Positions 1-11,143 of a DNA stretch of 64,000 bases are shown piece by piece. The notes below the pieces were generated by a model, which saw only the letters and a program-made list of their open reading frames with translations, did no database searches and had not been told where the DNA came from. The position numbers were made by a program, and so were the translations under genes. The DNA is from Taenia hydatigena (lineage: Eukaryota; Platyhelminthes; Cestoda; Cyclophyllidea; Taeniidae): positions 9,276,179-9,340,178 of the forward strand of contig JADWOT020000004.1 in NCBI GenBank assembly GCA_036345935.2, in the 5' to 3' direction. Numbering within the stretch: position 1 is the first letter of the stretch; each line of letters opens with the position of its first letter.

Positions 1-777
1 GTGGAGTCGCAGTCATTCGGCGGATTGAGTGTACCGAATGTTACCTTCCTAAATGCGAACTATTCGTTCATGCAGGATATAAGAGACACGGTTTTCCGAT
101 TGGAGGTGTTGGAAACGGTGAGTGAGGTGTGAGTGCCATGCAAGAGCGAAAGAGGTGCGAACCTGTGGCCTGGTAAGCATGCTGGATAAGTCAGATGTTA
201 TTGTCTTCTTACAATGGCTGGTTTTGCCGATTCATTTTTAAATCTAAGATATTCCGGCATTGTCGCTTTTACCACTGTGAAATGAGGTGATGCCAGTGTG
301 AAGTAGGTGTGGAGTAATTGGAAGTGTAGTTATGGTGCTTTGATAAGTACGAATGATTCCCTCTGCGACTCCTTGTCATATTCGATAATCACTTGTCTAA
401 GGTTATAGGCTTAAAAACTGTCACTATAGTTGTTGTGGTGCCGTACCGTTGACATGAGTTTGACTAATCGCTTTCAGACCAACGTTTCCTCTACTGATGA
501 TGGACACGCGTGGTGGTTAACACATTTGCCCCTTATCCCATAAGGAATCAGCTTGCAGCATGGGAGATGGGGAGAATGGCGATGCAGTAGCCTTGCCAAG
601 GAGAGCACGGCGGATGGAGCTGGACAAGGCGAAGTGAACCGTGTTATGCCTTGGTGGTCCATTGAATGACGGATTTTAGTGGTGAGGCCACTCAAATGCG
701 ACATCGTTGTATCTCTTCGCAGTGGTATTTTGAATGCACGTGCATGTATTTAACCCGAGTATGATGTCTGCTGAGAA
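1..777 (+). repeat. Outer flank of A1: decayed dispersed repeat
   Basis: This stretch lies outside the A palindrome but is alignable, with many substitutions and small indels, to 45130-46200. Shared landmarks are a run reading tattcgataatc near 380 and 45457, ctgtcactatagttg near 419 and 45857, and the block around ggatttcagtggtgg (near 670 and 46060). The homology continues into A1 to about 1310 and in the other copy to 46745. Translations in the same direction are similar but full of stops in both copies, so I read it as two decayed copies of one element or gene. No transposase, reverse transcriptase or terminal repeat is recognisable. Confidence 0.6.
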
Positions 778-1282
778 AACTGCAGTACCTATGCATGAAT
801 TGGTGATAGAGATGTTCTATTGTGGATTGAAGGTTCGCTGGCCATAAGTCATTTGCTTCAGGATGTGTAGAACTGCCCTTGCTTTGTTGGGTGGCAGATA
901 ATTGTTGGCTGTACAGGTAATGAGTGCATTTTGAAGTAGATTGCCTACTGTTGAAGGTGTCATGCGTCTTTAGGGGGAGTGGCATGCTGTCACTTAGCCT
1001 TAAGAATGGCTCTAGAAGGTGCAGAGTGTGTAAATAGTGGGTGATTGGGTCGGTGGGTGTGAAGCAGAAAGGGGGATGTTTGTGCAAGAAGGAAGAGAAG
1101 ATGCCTCCAACCGCTCTGCACATGGGCATGTATGCTAAGTAGGCGAGAAGGGAGGGAAGGCTCCATGCTGCTTGATTAATCTCACAACACCATCTCCTCT
1201 GCAATGCGTTCCAAATGGTAGTTGTGTTGTCATTCCATCACGCGGTTCCCTTAAGCAGACGTGGTAGCTATTGCCACCACAG

Positions 1283-1540
1283 GGCAACTATGCGGAGTTG
1301 AATGAAACGCTGATGGAACATACAGACGGGATGGAGATTATTGTGGGAGATTGGTTTGTCCAACGCCTTTCAATAACATCTGTTGGTGTGTCTGCAGTCT
1401 TTCGTATCTTATACCTTTGCCAAGTTATGTTGGACTGTTGGCCTGCATGTCCTGATGTAGGCATGTGGTTGAAACATCAAATCAGAAATAACATGAAATG
1501 TTCTTTATGTCAGACTTGTCACGATGGAAACGAAATGAAG
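1283..1540 (+). CDS. Candidate 86-codon internal exon (A1)
   Basis: The open frame is bounded by an acceptor-like ccaccacag (ending 1282) and a donor-like AAG|gtattc (1541). It is exactly 86 codons, phase 0 at both ends, and contains no in-frame ATG start at its beginning. The product would be Cys-rich toward its end (CSLCQTCHDG). A3 keeps the frame and both putative splice sites at 61663-61920. A2 (16482 downward) keeps the frame but has lost the donor through a deletion. A much decayed relative lies near 46725. Differences between copies are mostly amino-acid-changing, which suggests relaxed constraint. The family is not recognised. Confidence 0.35.
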
Positions 1541-1700
1541 GTATTCGCTGTGAGATCATTAATTGTTTTTTTAGCGTCCAAAATTTGTTTTTACAAGGAT
1601 AACGATAGTTTCGCTTCAAAATTAGCCTCATTATTTGTGTGGTAGAGCTTCGCGCAAGTTACTTCTAAAATGAATACGTGACATTGTATTCTTGCATAAT

Positions 1701-1862
1701 ATGGCGATACGTGAATGTAATCTACGGGGCCTAGAGAATACAAACTCGTTCGGGCTATTTAAGAATGAGTTAATGTTTCTTCGTAATGCTGCATTGTGGA
1801 GAGGTTTTGCCTCACAAGGCGACAACGGCGACGACCATGAGAACGTCGTAGAACCACGCTGA
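1701..1862 (+). CDS. 53-residue small ORF, A1 copy
   Basis: This ATG-initiated frame begins MAIRECNLRG and ends in VVEPR. It has the same length in A1, A2 and A3, with 6-8 residue differences and no stops or indels. The stop TGA overlaps an ATG (cgcTGATGG) that opens a second short frame. The product is soluble-looking, with no signal peptide or membrane segment. It could be a real small protein, an exon remnant or chance. Frame conservation in three copies is the only support. Confidence 0.35.
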   Translation: MAIRECNLRGLENTNSFGLFKNELMFLRNAALWRGFASQGDNGDDHENVVEPR

Positions 1863-2058
1863 TGGGTCTCGATGGCAAAGGAAAAGTAGTTGACAAAAAG
1901 CAAATAGGTCTCAAGAATGGGGATGCTAAAACACAGCAATAAGTTGTTCTTCGTTGTGGAACACTAACTGGAAAGCGGTTGGGCAATTTCAATGTGTGCA
2001 ACAAATGTGATGCAGCGTTCCAAGACTTCATTAAAGGCAAAAGAGGACATAATGCTTA
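1861..2058 (+). pseudogene. Possible decayed finger-like ORF with a shared internal stop
   Basis: From ATG 1861 the frame reads MGLDGKGKVVDK and reaches a TAA after about 25 codons. It then continues open through a CNKCD motif to a second TAA at 2056-2058. The internal TAA is present in all three A copies, so it predates the duplication. Either this is a fossil coding stretch or an intron boundary is missed. CxxC with downstream basic residues hints at a zinc-binding finger, but the His pair is not clear. Confidence 0.25.
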
Positions 2059-2769
2059 AATAGAATGTATATATATTCAGCAAGCAGAGTGTAGAGACCG
2101 GTGGCGTGGTCCAAAGGCCAGCTTGCCCCTTTGGAGCAACATGGTCACCCAAGTCACCGTAGCCGAAACCGGCAATCAAGCAAACAATGAATTAACTTTG
2201 AGGTATTGCAGAGCAATCAGAATGTAGTAAATAAAAAGCGTAAGAATTAGAAATGCAGAAACAATAGAAGAAATTAGGCATGCGTGTGCAAAGGGTGAAA
2301 ATCCTCTTGTCTTAGAATACTACACAAAAGGATTGGGTGGCTATCATCAGGTTAAGAAGATGAATTGAAGATAAATGTGAATGACACATAACATTATAGG
2401 GAGAAAGGGAAGCAATGAAGTATATTTGTTTCGCTCGTGGGGGTTTAATATGTTTGAATGGAGGAAAGAGGGAGGAGGAATGAGGTGGGGAGCCATATAA
2501 TTATACATTGCTGCGACACCATCGTTTTTCCACTTTTCTGACTACACTGCAGTTGCTAACCTTGTTTGATGTTAAAATGCGCTAATTTCTGGAAGTCGCG
2601 AGGTTGCTACGACACATTCAACATTGCTGTACCGCATGGAGATGGCATGGTGCAGACTAGTTCAGCTAATTTGAAACAAGTGGTCAATCATGAAAGAGAG
2701 CAACTACTGGACAAGAACTCATTGAGTTGTTGCTAGAAGATGACGCGACTCAGGTGTAATCAAACACCC

Positions 2770-3033
2770 TCACTCACTCACTGCCATCGCTTGTTTTCGT
2801 ACACTTCGCTCCCACCAACATGGCCGCAAAGGCCTGGCACGTCGGAGGCATTTGTCTTTAGCCTTGGCACAGCCGAGCCAATCGCCACACCGATGGCAGA
2901 GATGAGATGTCAGATGAATGCGAAGAGATAAAACAGGTGGGTTAGAGTCAGTCACGATCTCACGCTTTGCGAATACAGAGCTCATGCTGATCATGTGAGG
3001 AATGATTTGCGCATACCATGCAAGATCTTCCAT
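2770..3033 (-). CDS. 87-residue Cys-rich small ORF, A1 copy
   Basis: ATG-initiated frame of 87 codons. It begins MEDLAWY and has a C-x2-C-x5-C-x6-C cluster (CHRCGDWLGCAKAKDKC) at about residues 46-62, followed by a basic Cys/Trp-containing tail. The frame is intact at the same length in all three A copies (3-6 replacements between copies). The opposite strand is also open in A2 and A3 but carries a nonsense codon in A1 (TAA near 2929). That makes this strand the better candidate. No family is recognised. Confidence 0.35.
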   Translation of the reverse strand: MEDLAWYAQIIPHMISMSSVFAKREIVTDSNPPVLSLRIHLTSHLCHRCGDWLGCAKAKDKCLRRARPLRPCWWERSVRKQAMAVSE

Positions 3034-4043
3034 AGGTGTCTCGATGGGCTTTTGCTATCGTCCAATCTTAATGCTCACTTCCGAACGTGGTGGAATAAAT
3101 AGACGCAGTTAATTCTTCTACCGCTGAGCAAATCATGCAGTTGAACTACAATAACTCTGCTTGAAAAAGCCATTGCTCAATTAATCAATTTGAAAAGACT
3201 TTAGTTCACTTATCGGTAGTATGTTACTCCCCACAAGGCGAAAAATAATGTCACGCATGAAGGGGACCACAGTGCTGACAATGAGAGGCCTCACGTATTG
3301 GCACGATTGTGGCGACTGAGTGGAACACCTTATGGCAGATATGGAGGCTCATCAAAAGGACAGCCCTACTAATAAGGCAATGACTCAAAGTAGAAGTTAC
3401 TCCTTCAAATGGACCATCTTAAGTTCAACGAGAACTATTTTTTACCACTTTATCATTCTATCTTACGGCTACCAACCACCGTCTCGCATGTGTGACACAT
3501 CTAGCCACTTCTTCCTCCCTTCCTTCCTTGCGTCCCCCCTTACCCTTTCCTTCCCTTCTTTGCAAAGCAAGCCTGCTGTCCCACGGGTGTGGTGTGTGTT
3601 GGTTCTTTCCTTACCACCATCGAAAATGCACATACTGGTTGTGCTGCATAAATCCCTTCAACACTCACACCCGTCTTCCCGTCACACGCAGTAACATAAA
3701 CCCACTACTAAAGTCATTTGAGTAACACCTTAATTCCACTCGCATTCCAACCGCATTTCTAGCTCACTGGCATTGTGAGGCGACAGTACAGCCTCATCGT
3801 TGTGGGTGGTTGCTATCACTTCCACAAGCACATTCAACGCACCTACACCTCACCTACGCCACAAAGCAGCCCATCGTTCCAGTCGTGCCAGCAATAATTA
3901 TCATCATTAGCCGCCAACATGCACCACAATCCAGCGTGAAGGCAGTGTAGTCACCACACAGAAAGCGCTGCTGACTTTCAAATGGTGAGGCTATCGATTG
4001 AATCCATTGATCGTGTCACACACTCAAGCATACCGCCACTACA

Positions 4044-4998
4044 ATGTTTGCGAATCGGCTGTATGCAGAAATGCTCTTTCTGTTAGTCTATATTTCGCTT
4101 TGGTTTTTCGGTCACTTTGGTTTTTTCCGTTTGCGATTTTTCTTTCTCGCGTGGACCCTCGTGGACATGGCGCAAGCAGTGTCGACGAGGAGAGGTAGGT
4201 GCTCGCCTTCACACACGCCTCTACTAACCTCATTGTCATGCAGGTTGCCAAAGACGCCAACAGGCTGTCTCTCACAAAGCACTTCAGACAAATGTTCATG
4301 TGGAAGAAGAGTGGGTGGAGCAAGTGGAGCAGGTAGAGCAGGTGGAGGAGATGCAGAGCTCGACTGGCGCATCTGATGCGAAGCTGGTGAGGTTCCAACA
4401 GATACTGCAATTCTTCGCCCCGCCTCCAAGTCATTCGATGCGGAGGCGGCAGCGACGGTCGGCAGAAACGGAAGGAGATACTGGCGCCGCAGACACGACC
4501 AACGGTGTTACCGACCTTCCGGATGAGTACGAATGGAGGGAAGAAGGAGGAGGTGTTAGTGTGGATAGCGAAAAGTGCCTTTGCGCCGAAAGAAGGAGGA
4601 GGAGGAGGATGAGAAGACGGATGGAGACAAAGAGCCGTTCGAAGAGGGACGAGGACGGGCAGCAGGAAGAGGAGGAGGTGCGAGTGGAGCGAGAGGAGCG
4701 GGTGGAGCGTGAGCGGGAGCAGGCGCAGGTGCGGGATGGGCAGCGCGAGGAGAACGAGCAGGAGGAGGACGGGAGAATGGAGAAGGAGGTGAAGAAGGAG
4801 AGGACGCACAATGTCATCATGGAGAGCGGTCACCACGTACACGGCAAAGCAAAGAAGACGCGCAGCGGCAGGTGGCGTCGGCTCTTCACCAACGCAATCG
4901 GTGGACTCGCGTGGCACCAACAACACAAGGGACCACCTCACCAACACCCACACCGACACCGACACCGACACCGGTTTACAGACTCCATGATGCATTGA
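4044..4998 (+). CDS. Two-exon gene: hydrophobic N-terminus plus charged low-complexity protein (A1)
   Basis: Predicted exons are 4044-4194 and 4244-4998, giving 301 residues. The 49-nt intron (4195-4243) has donor gtaggt, a branch-like tactaacc and acceptor catgcag. The phase-1 join gives one continuous frame. Residues 9-42 are a strongly hydrophobic, Phe/Leu-rich segment that could be a signal anchor. Next come three VEQ repeats (about 72-83), a long Arg/Glu/Gln-rich stretch of GAG/AGG triplets, and a His/Arg tail. The A2 copy differs by replacements and one in-frame 3-nt indel and keeps the splice sites. I do not recognise the protein. Membrane anchoring is an inference from composition, and triplet microsatellites inflate apparent openness here. 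Confidence 0.45.
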
Positions 4999-5950
4999 TG
5001 ATGGAGCAAAGTGTGCTTCTTGCCTACCACCAATTCACACAAAGTCAAGTTGGTGAGAGCAATGTCCTTCCTGTTAATGCAGCATCTGCACTATGAGCAG
5101 CAGCAGGAGGAGGAGGAGGAGAAGGGCGTTGTTGTTGTCGTTGTTGTGCTGTTAGGGACACTGTAGTTGTCACGGTTGGCTCAGCAGCAGTAGTAGCAGC
5201 AGCAGCAGGAGGAGGTAGATGACGATGATGACCTCCACCCATGCCAAGAGCGAAGGACTTCCGTTCGTCCGTCCGTTCGTTTGTCCGTCCGTCCGTCCGT
5301 CTCTCTTACCTTCCTTTTTTTTCTCTCCTTTTTCATTTAGTGTTCGGTTGAGATGTCCCGGTGCCAACAATGTCTCGCCCATGTCCACCGTCAGAGTCGA
5401 CAATCGTGCCCCTGCTGCCATCGCCGATGCCGTTGTTCACCGCCATGCGTGATATCTCCTCGTTCTTCACTTCTTTCTCCGTTCCGATGCCTCCCCTCTC
5501 TCTCTCTCTCCCTCTCTCCCTCCCTGCCTCCCTGCCTCCCTTCCCCCTCCCTGTTTCTCTCCCTCCCTCCCCGCCTTCCTTCCTTCACTCCTTCCTTTCT
5601 CCCATCTTCTTCTTCCTCGAGTAGCTGCTTGTCTTCCACCGTCTCCCTTCCTTCTTTCGTGTTCACATCTCACCCCTCCGCTTCCTCCCATTCGCATTCA
5701 TCTGGACCTTCGGTCGTGCCGTGGACGTCTGCTGCTGATGCGTCGGCTCCTTCCATTTCGCCACCGTCAGCCACGACTTGCAGTATCCGTTGTAATTCAC
5801 CAAACTTCACATCAGATGCGACTGCTTGCGAGTTCCCTCTCCGCCCACACTGCCCACCCTGCCCATTCTGTCCCACTTCCTCTGCTTCCACATGAACATT
5901 CGTCGTCTGAGGTGCTTTGTGTCAGACACCTTCCTGGCTTCTTTGGCAAC
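4244..5950. repeat. Old inverted duplication nested inside A1
   Basis: The second exon of the gene at 4044-4998 reappears in reverse complement between about 5670 and 5950. The two halves face each other around about 5097. Shared landmarks are ttgccaaaga (4245, and reversed at 5941-5949), the ASDxK...LQ.ILQ.. segment and the ..DEYEW/DECEW.. block. Divergence is large (I estimate about 30%), and the centre is filled with GAG/CAG triplets and (CCGT)n. The whole structure was later copied into A2 at 11842-13548. Confidence 0.65.
5670..5950 (-). pseudogene. Inverted relic of the low-complexity gene's second exon (A1)
   Basis: The minus-strand frame has an ATG at 5891 (MEAEEVGQ) and is 73 codons long. 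It matches the 4300-4560 coding block: ASDVKFGELQRILQ corresponds to ASDAKLVRFQQILQ, and GPDECEWEEAEG to LPDEYEWREEGG. The acceptor is lost, because the catgcag of the parent exon is tatgtgg here. The frame upstream of the ATG is interrupted, so this is probably non-functional. Confidence 0.5.
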
Positions 5951-6284
5951 CCACATACCACCTTTCTTATTCTCGTTCTTCTTCTCCTTTTTTGTTCAAA
6001 TACATCTCTTTTGTTCATTAGACGAACGCCTTATCTCACTTATCACTTAGTAGGCGCCAGGATGCCGGTGATGTCACAGAATCCACCTTACTGTCGATTT
6101 GAGCTCCTTCTCCACCGGCCACTTCGAAGCATTCAATACCACATCCCGACTCTGTCTTATGGTCGTTGAGTTGTGTGACACCATCTCCTTCATATTATAA
6201 TAAGACATTCGCTTCATCAGTTGTGTATTTATGATAGAAGAGATAAAAGACTTTGATCCACTTGCTCTTTAATTTGGCACGGGA

Positions 6285-6310
6285 ACACACACACACACAC
6301 ACACACACAC
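6285..6310 (+). repeat. (CA)n microsatellite, A1
   Basis: A 26-nt CA run. The same locus in A2 (about 11454-11492, as GT) is about 12 nt longer, so the two arms have evolved separately at this site although their flanks are nearly identical. Confidence 0.9.
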
Positions 6311-6621
6311 CGAGAGTGTGTCAATTCATGAACAATGACGCCTGGGTGGTGGGAGGAAGAGGAGTGGGAATAATAGAAGACGCAGGCCACGTGAATTCAG
6401 AAGTGAACGCAAGGCATCAAAATGCAACCGAACAGTTGCTCAAGTAATAAATAAGTACCTCATTATTTGATTGAATTAACCATAGCTGGGTTGCTCAAAT
6501 GCTGCGATGACGACGACGGCGTCGACGGTGTGGCAACCAGGCAGAACGTAGGCACCCAGTGCAGTTGCAAAGTGGCAGAATCGCTTTTTGCACCCAATGC
6601 TACTAATATGTGCGTCAGCAA

Positions 6622-7161
6622 ATGACAAGTGTCGCCTCCCTCCTTACCGCCTCACTAACAATGTGGGATATGTACCACCACAACCACCACCACCATCACC
6701 ACCACCTCCTCCTCCTTATGTGGCTGCCACCGCTGCAGCCGCCACCACTAGAACGCAAGCCAGACCCTGGCTTTACTACCACTACTGCTACTACTACTAC
6801 TACTACTACTACTCAGCAAAGAGAAATTGTGCGCCGTCGAGTTGGTAAAGCTCCACCTACCGAGCGCCGTTTCAGTAGTATTGACATCCTACCTCAAGAT
6901 TCAAACGTCGAAATTGGCAGGATGACGCGTGGAATGACGCGCTTTTCACTGTATGTGCCCTCCTCCACCTCCCATCCTCTTCTCTTCCTCCTTCCTCCCC
7001 TTCACAGACAGCCGAACACTCTACACAAGGCAGAGCTGGATTCAACACTTCCCCTCTCAATCAACTTCTACACCACTTGTTTGCGCATACCCCACGATTT
7101 ACCCATAGTCATGAGACCACGCCACAAAGTAATCCAGCAAGACCCACTCCAGTCGCTGTGA
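6622..7161 (+). CDS. His/Thr/Pro-rich ORF near palindrome centre (A1)
   Basis: The 179-codon frame from ATG 6622 begins MTSVASLL. It contains a His run encoded by CAC/CAT repeats (about residues 20-28), a Thr run encoded by ACT repeats, and a more complex basic segment (REIVRRRVGK onward). The A2 copy is identical in protein sequence. A possible intron with donor gtatgtgc (6952) and acceptor ttcacag (about 7008) lies inside the frame. Beyond it, a different frame (TAEHSTQGR...) is open to a donor-like gtaaca at about 7179, so the true exon structure is uncertain. Perfect identity may reflect gene conversion rather than selection. Confidence 0.35.
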   Translation: MTSVASLLTASLTMWDMYHHNHHHHHHHLLLLMWLPPLQPPPLERKPDPGFTTTTATTTTTTTTQQREIVRRRVGKAPPTERRFSSIDILPQDSNVEIGRMTRGMTRFSLYVPSSTSHPLLFLLPPLHRQPNTLHKAELDSTLPLSINFYTTCLRIPHDLPIVMRPRHKVIQQDPLQSL

Positions 7162-7451
7162 ATCCCTGCTGCCAGAGGTAACACCTACGCAAAATACGCT
7201 TCATCTGCTTAACAGCAATCTTCTTCACCACACCCAACAGTAGTGCCTGTTTCGCCTAAACAATGACGCTAACTGCATTCACTTCTTCTACCCAACCGAT
7301 CTATCCTCCCCAACCTCCTCCTCCTCCTCCTTTTCAAATACCACACAACACAACTGTCCCTCACCACCCTTATTGCTTTAAATACATCGGATATTCTGGA
7401 TAGCCATGACTTGGTGATATGAAACACATGCCACGCGTGTGTGTACAACGT

Positions 7452-10313
7452 CTACTTCACATTATAACTAGATACGTCGTTTCCAGGCAGCTCTCTCCCT
7501 CCACATCAAGTGCTCATCTTTTAAGTCATTCTTGATGAATAACGAGGAAGGAGCGATGGTTGATGGGATGAAAGGAAGCTGCTCACAAAATAGCAGTAGT
7601 AGTCCCTGTCGTCCATGCCTGCCGGCATCTGCATCGCACAACCGACACCGAGACGCCGCCACCGCCAACGCCGCAAATCACTCCAACATCTCGCACTGCC
7701 CACCATCACTCCACACAATCATCAAATGCTACTTTACCATCACCACAGTAAGTTTGTAGCATCTGAAAAGGAAAAAAACTAAGCAATGTGGAGACCGATG
7801 TGTGACAGTCCAATGCGCTGCAAAGCTAACACCCACGAACATAACTGCTGATATAAGAGAAACGACTTAGCAAGCAAATACTTAAGACTGCTACCAAAGT
7901 ACGGTCTGCGTGGTGATGCCAAAGCTTCCCACTAGACCCACTCCTGCTGCGGCGTTTACCTCCACTCACTCACTCCACTCACTCTCACTCACTCACTCAC
8001 TCACTCACTCACTCACTCACTCACTCACTCACTCACTCACTCACTCACTCACTCACTCACTCACTCACTCACTCCACCCCACTCCACTCCACTCACTCAC
8101 TCTCACTCCACTCACTCACTCACTCACTCACTCTCACTCCACTCACTCACTCACTCGCTCACTCACTCCACTCCACTCACTCACTCACTCACTCACTCCA
8201 CCCCACTCCACTCACTCACTCAGATACCAACTCGTGCCGTCAAAGCTGAAAAAACCGACGATTAAACCATCGCCGAGGCCCTCTACACAACACCTTCCGC
8301 AGCAAGGATCACATCAACACAACTAATTACCCTCGTCACGCCCCCAGTCCTCCGCCGTCTCTATGCGCTGCAGCTCCAACAGCACGCATATCACAGTCAT
8401 GACAATAGCGCACCTTTCACCACACAGGTAAACAGGAAAAGCACCTTTCCACCCAACATAAGAACAACGCACATCCATTCTGTTACTGCACCCACAAAAG
8501 GCACCAACAACTCAATCCAATCTTACCTAGGGAATGCGCGAAGTCATAGCGAAGGCGAGGTTCACGCTCATTGCTACAGCTTCATCTCCATCTCCTTCTC
8601 CTTCTTCTTCCTCTTCCTCTTCTTCAACGTATATTCTAGCATGAAAGCGGAAAAAGAAAATGGACAGTAAAATTTATAAACAAGATGAATACTAGCAAGG
8701 AAATAATGAACAACGCTAAAATTCCTCACAAGTCTCTTCAACAAACCCCACCGCATTAATCAAAACTCATTCTTGATAAAGTGGCTAACCACTTGAAAAC
8801 AGCCAAAACAATCCCACTTATTCGCAAGAAGGATCGTGTAGTGAAAACATCAACGCGATTAGGCAATGCAAATGGAAAACAAAGTCTTGACAGCGACTGC
8901 AGCTATTTTTGAAACGATTAGTTTAACATAAAGAGTGATAAAAAAAGAAGAAATGCAAGCACAGAAGTATGCATGTAGTGGGTGCTCGATCGCAAGAAAG
9001 CACCAAGCAAGTAATTGCCAAGCACTCGGTAAGATTATAACTCCTCTCAACCAAATTGTACCTCACTAATCAAACTCCAACGTCATTGGTGAAACATTCA
9101 ACCTCACACACTGCCAAAACAGTCATAATTTATCACTTATAGTGCCATGTAGCAAAACTGCACCTTAGTAAACGTCTCAACGGTCACATTAAGAGGCCTT
9201 TGCATTTACTCCAGCAAGTGTGTGTGCAGAAGAAGAAAGTCGGCATTTAAAATGCCTGTTAACGACAAAACAGGCAAAACTAATCAAAATGCGCCAAATA
9301 ATTACAAGGTTTCCAACCTCAGACGCTAAATAAAGGCTCACTAATCCGAAACAACGGTCGCCAGAACAAGCAGCACGTACGCGAGCCGCGTACAAACATG
9401 ACCAATCAGGTCAAGGTTCGTTCGGTAAAACAAACTTTTAATATTTGTGTGTTTTGATGGTGCAACAATTGACACAAAGTAGGGCAGTTTTGTAACAAAC
9501 ACAAAATTTAAAGTAGAAACAAACAAATACAAGAGTTTTACGAATTGCGCACGAGTGGGAGATATGGCAATGAATCTTAACAGTCGATCAAAGCATTGAT
9601 GCTATATCATTAGGTGTAACAGCGCAAAGTAAATGTGGTCTAAATATCAACATTTAATTTTAATATGTCGTCTTCATGGAAAATTTCAATTGTCTATAGA
9701 CATGCATTTTGTAAAATTGTTGACATTTCTAGGTGTATCAAAAAGCTTTTTCGAATAACTCGGCTGACTTTTTGGTGAATTTGATGGTTCTAAATGACTT
9801 TTTACAGTTCGAATATCTACGCTACTAAGGTAGGTTAAGGTCGTAAATGAATGACTGGCTTGTGCACTCGGCTGAGTGTTGTGTTGTTTTGCATCTCTTC
9901 CCACTCAAATAAGTCGTTTTACCAATGATTATGGGCCAACGATTGCTGGGAAATGGATGTCTTGCCGTTCGCGACTCAGGACAGTGTTAAGAGTGGAGTA
10001 TGTTAGTTTGTGGCATGTCCACAGTGGATGAATGGAAGTATGGATGAATGGTTGAGAAGGGCCACCGATTTGGCGCCATTGCAGTAGAAGCGGAAGAGCT
10101 CCCAAAGTGGAAGGTAAGGTAGGAGCATGGATGCTGGTTATTTTGTGTGTCTATCAATGATGTTATTGCGGTACTTGCATGCACAGGATGGGTCAATTGA
10201 TTTGTTCTCCTCGAGGAATATGGTGTTAACCAATGCGTTTGCAGTTTCATAAATTGATTGGACCTGCTGAAGATGCGTTTGTAACGCGTTGCACCGGGAC
10301 CGCTCTTCCTGTT
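7452..10313. other. Spacer of palindrome A
   Basis: Sequence between the two arms, present once. It holds the (CACT)n array, a CTT/TCC-rich tract near 8580-8625, and otherwise AT-rich sequence with no convincing exon. Short frames (for example 9686-9904 minus and 9987-10346 minus) have no splice or conservation support. Confidence 0.8.
7961..8221 (+). repeat. (CACT)n microsatellite array
   Basis: About 260 bp of CACT/ACTC tetranucleotides, with interruptions (CCACT, CACC) increasing toward the 3' side. It accounts for the long Ser-Leu-Thr-His open frame across 7910-8326. Confidence 0.97.
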
Positions 10314-10603
10314 ACGTTGTACACACACGCGTGGCATGTGTTTCATATCACCAAGTCATGGCTATCCAGAATATCCGATGTATTTAAAGCAATAAGGGTG
10401 GTGAGGGACAGTTGTGTTGTGTGGTATTTGAAAAGGAGGAGGAGGAGGAGGTTGGGGAGGATAGATCGGTTGGGTAGAAGAAGTGAATGCAGTTAGCGTC
10501 ATTGTTTAGGCGAAACAGGCACTACTGTTGGGTGTGGTGAAGAAGATTGCTGTTAAGCAGATGAAGCGTATTTTGCGTAGGTGTTACCTCTGGCAGCAGG
10601 GAT

Positions 10604-11143
10604 TCACAGCGACTGGAGTGGGTCTTGCTGGATTACTTTGTGGCGTGGTCTCATGACTATGGGTAAATCGTGGGGTATGCGCAAACAAGTGGTGTAGAAG
10701 TTGATTGAGAGGGGAAGTGTTGAATCCAGCTCTGCCTTGTGTAGAGTGTTCGGCTGTCTGTGAAGGGGAGGAAGGAGGAAGAGAAGAGGATGGGAGGTGG
10801 AGGAGGGCACATACAGTGAAAAGCGCGTCATTCCACGCGTCATCCTGCCAATTTCGACGTTTGAATCTTGAGGTAGGATGTCAATACTACTGAAACGGCG
10901 CTCGGTAGGTGGAGCTTTACCAACTCGACGGCGCACAATTTCTCTTTGCTGAGTAGTAGTAGTAGTAGTAGTAGTAGCAGTAGTGGTAGTAAAGCCAGGG
11001 TCTGGCTTGCGTTCTAGTGGTGGCGGCTGCAGCGGTGGCAGCCACATAAGGAGGAGGAGGTGGTGGTGATGGTGGTGGTGGTTGTGGTGGTACATATCCC
11101 ACATTGTTAGTGAGGCGGTAAGGAGGGAGGCGACACTTGTCAT
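10604..11143 (-). CDS. His/Thr/Pro-rich ORF near palindrome centre (A2)
   Basis: Reverse-complement counterpart of 6622-7161 with an identical 179-residue translation. The other reading frames of the region are identical too, so the DNA itself is almost unchanged. Confidence 0.35.
   Translation of the reverse strand: MTSVASLLTASLTMWDMYHHNHHHHHHHLLLLMWLPPLQPPPLERKPDPGFTTTTATTTTTTTTQQREIVRRRVGKAPPTERRFSSIDILPQDSNVEIGRMTRGMTRFSLYVPSSTSHPLLFLLPPLHRQPNTLHKAELDSTLPLSINFYTTCLRIPHDLPIVMRPRHKVIQQDPLQSL

Larger units (their letters stand above)
778..7451 (+). repeat. Palindrome A, left arm (A1)
   Basis: The sequence from 778 to 7451 reappears in reverse complement at 10314-16954. The inner boundary is sharp: the arms match through acaacgt at 7445-7451 (acgttgt at 10314-10320) and then diverge completely. 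The outer boundary is aactgcagtacc at 778. Identity is essentially complete in the inner kilobase and falls to roughly 93-96% outward, with scattered small indels. Arm length is 6674 bp against 6641 bp for the partner. Confidence 0.95.

Noticed and set aside
692..1204. 170-codon minus-strand frame at the A1 outer end
   Set aside because: The A2 and A3 counterparts are broken by indels, and the diverged copy at 45-46 kb aligns better on the plus strand.
4039..4995. 318-codon minus-strand frame (and its 319-codon partner at 12794-13753)
   Set aside because: It is antisense to the two-exon gene, Leu/Ser/Pro-rich from CTC/CTT triplets, crosses the intron without splice signals, and its openness follows from the purine-rich triplet repeats on the other strand.
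5353..5895. 180-codon plus-strand Ser/Pro-rich frame (and 11882-12424)
   Set aside because: It is made largely of CCTCC/CTCT simple sequence opposite the inverted relic exon. No complex segment or splice signal supports it.
7961..8221. CRISPR-like array
   Set aside because: Tetranucleotide microsatellite without unique spacers, in a eukaryotic context.
7910..8326. 138-codon Ser-Leu-Thr-His repeat protein
   Set aside because: It is a direct translation of the (CACT)n array. A 4-nt repeat reads open in several frames.
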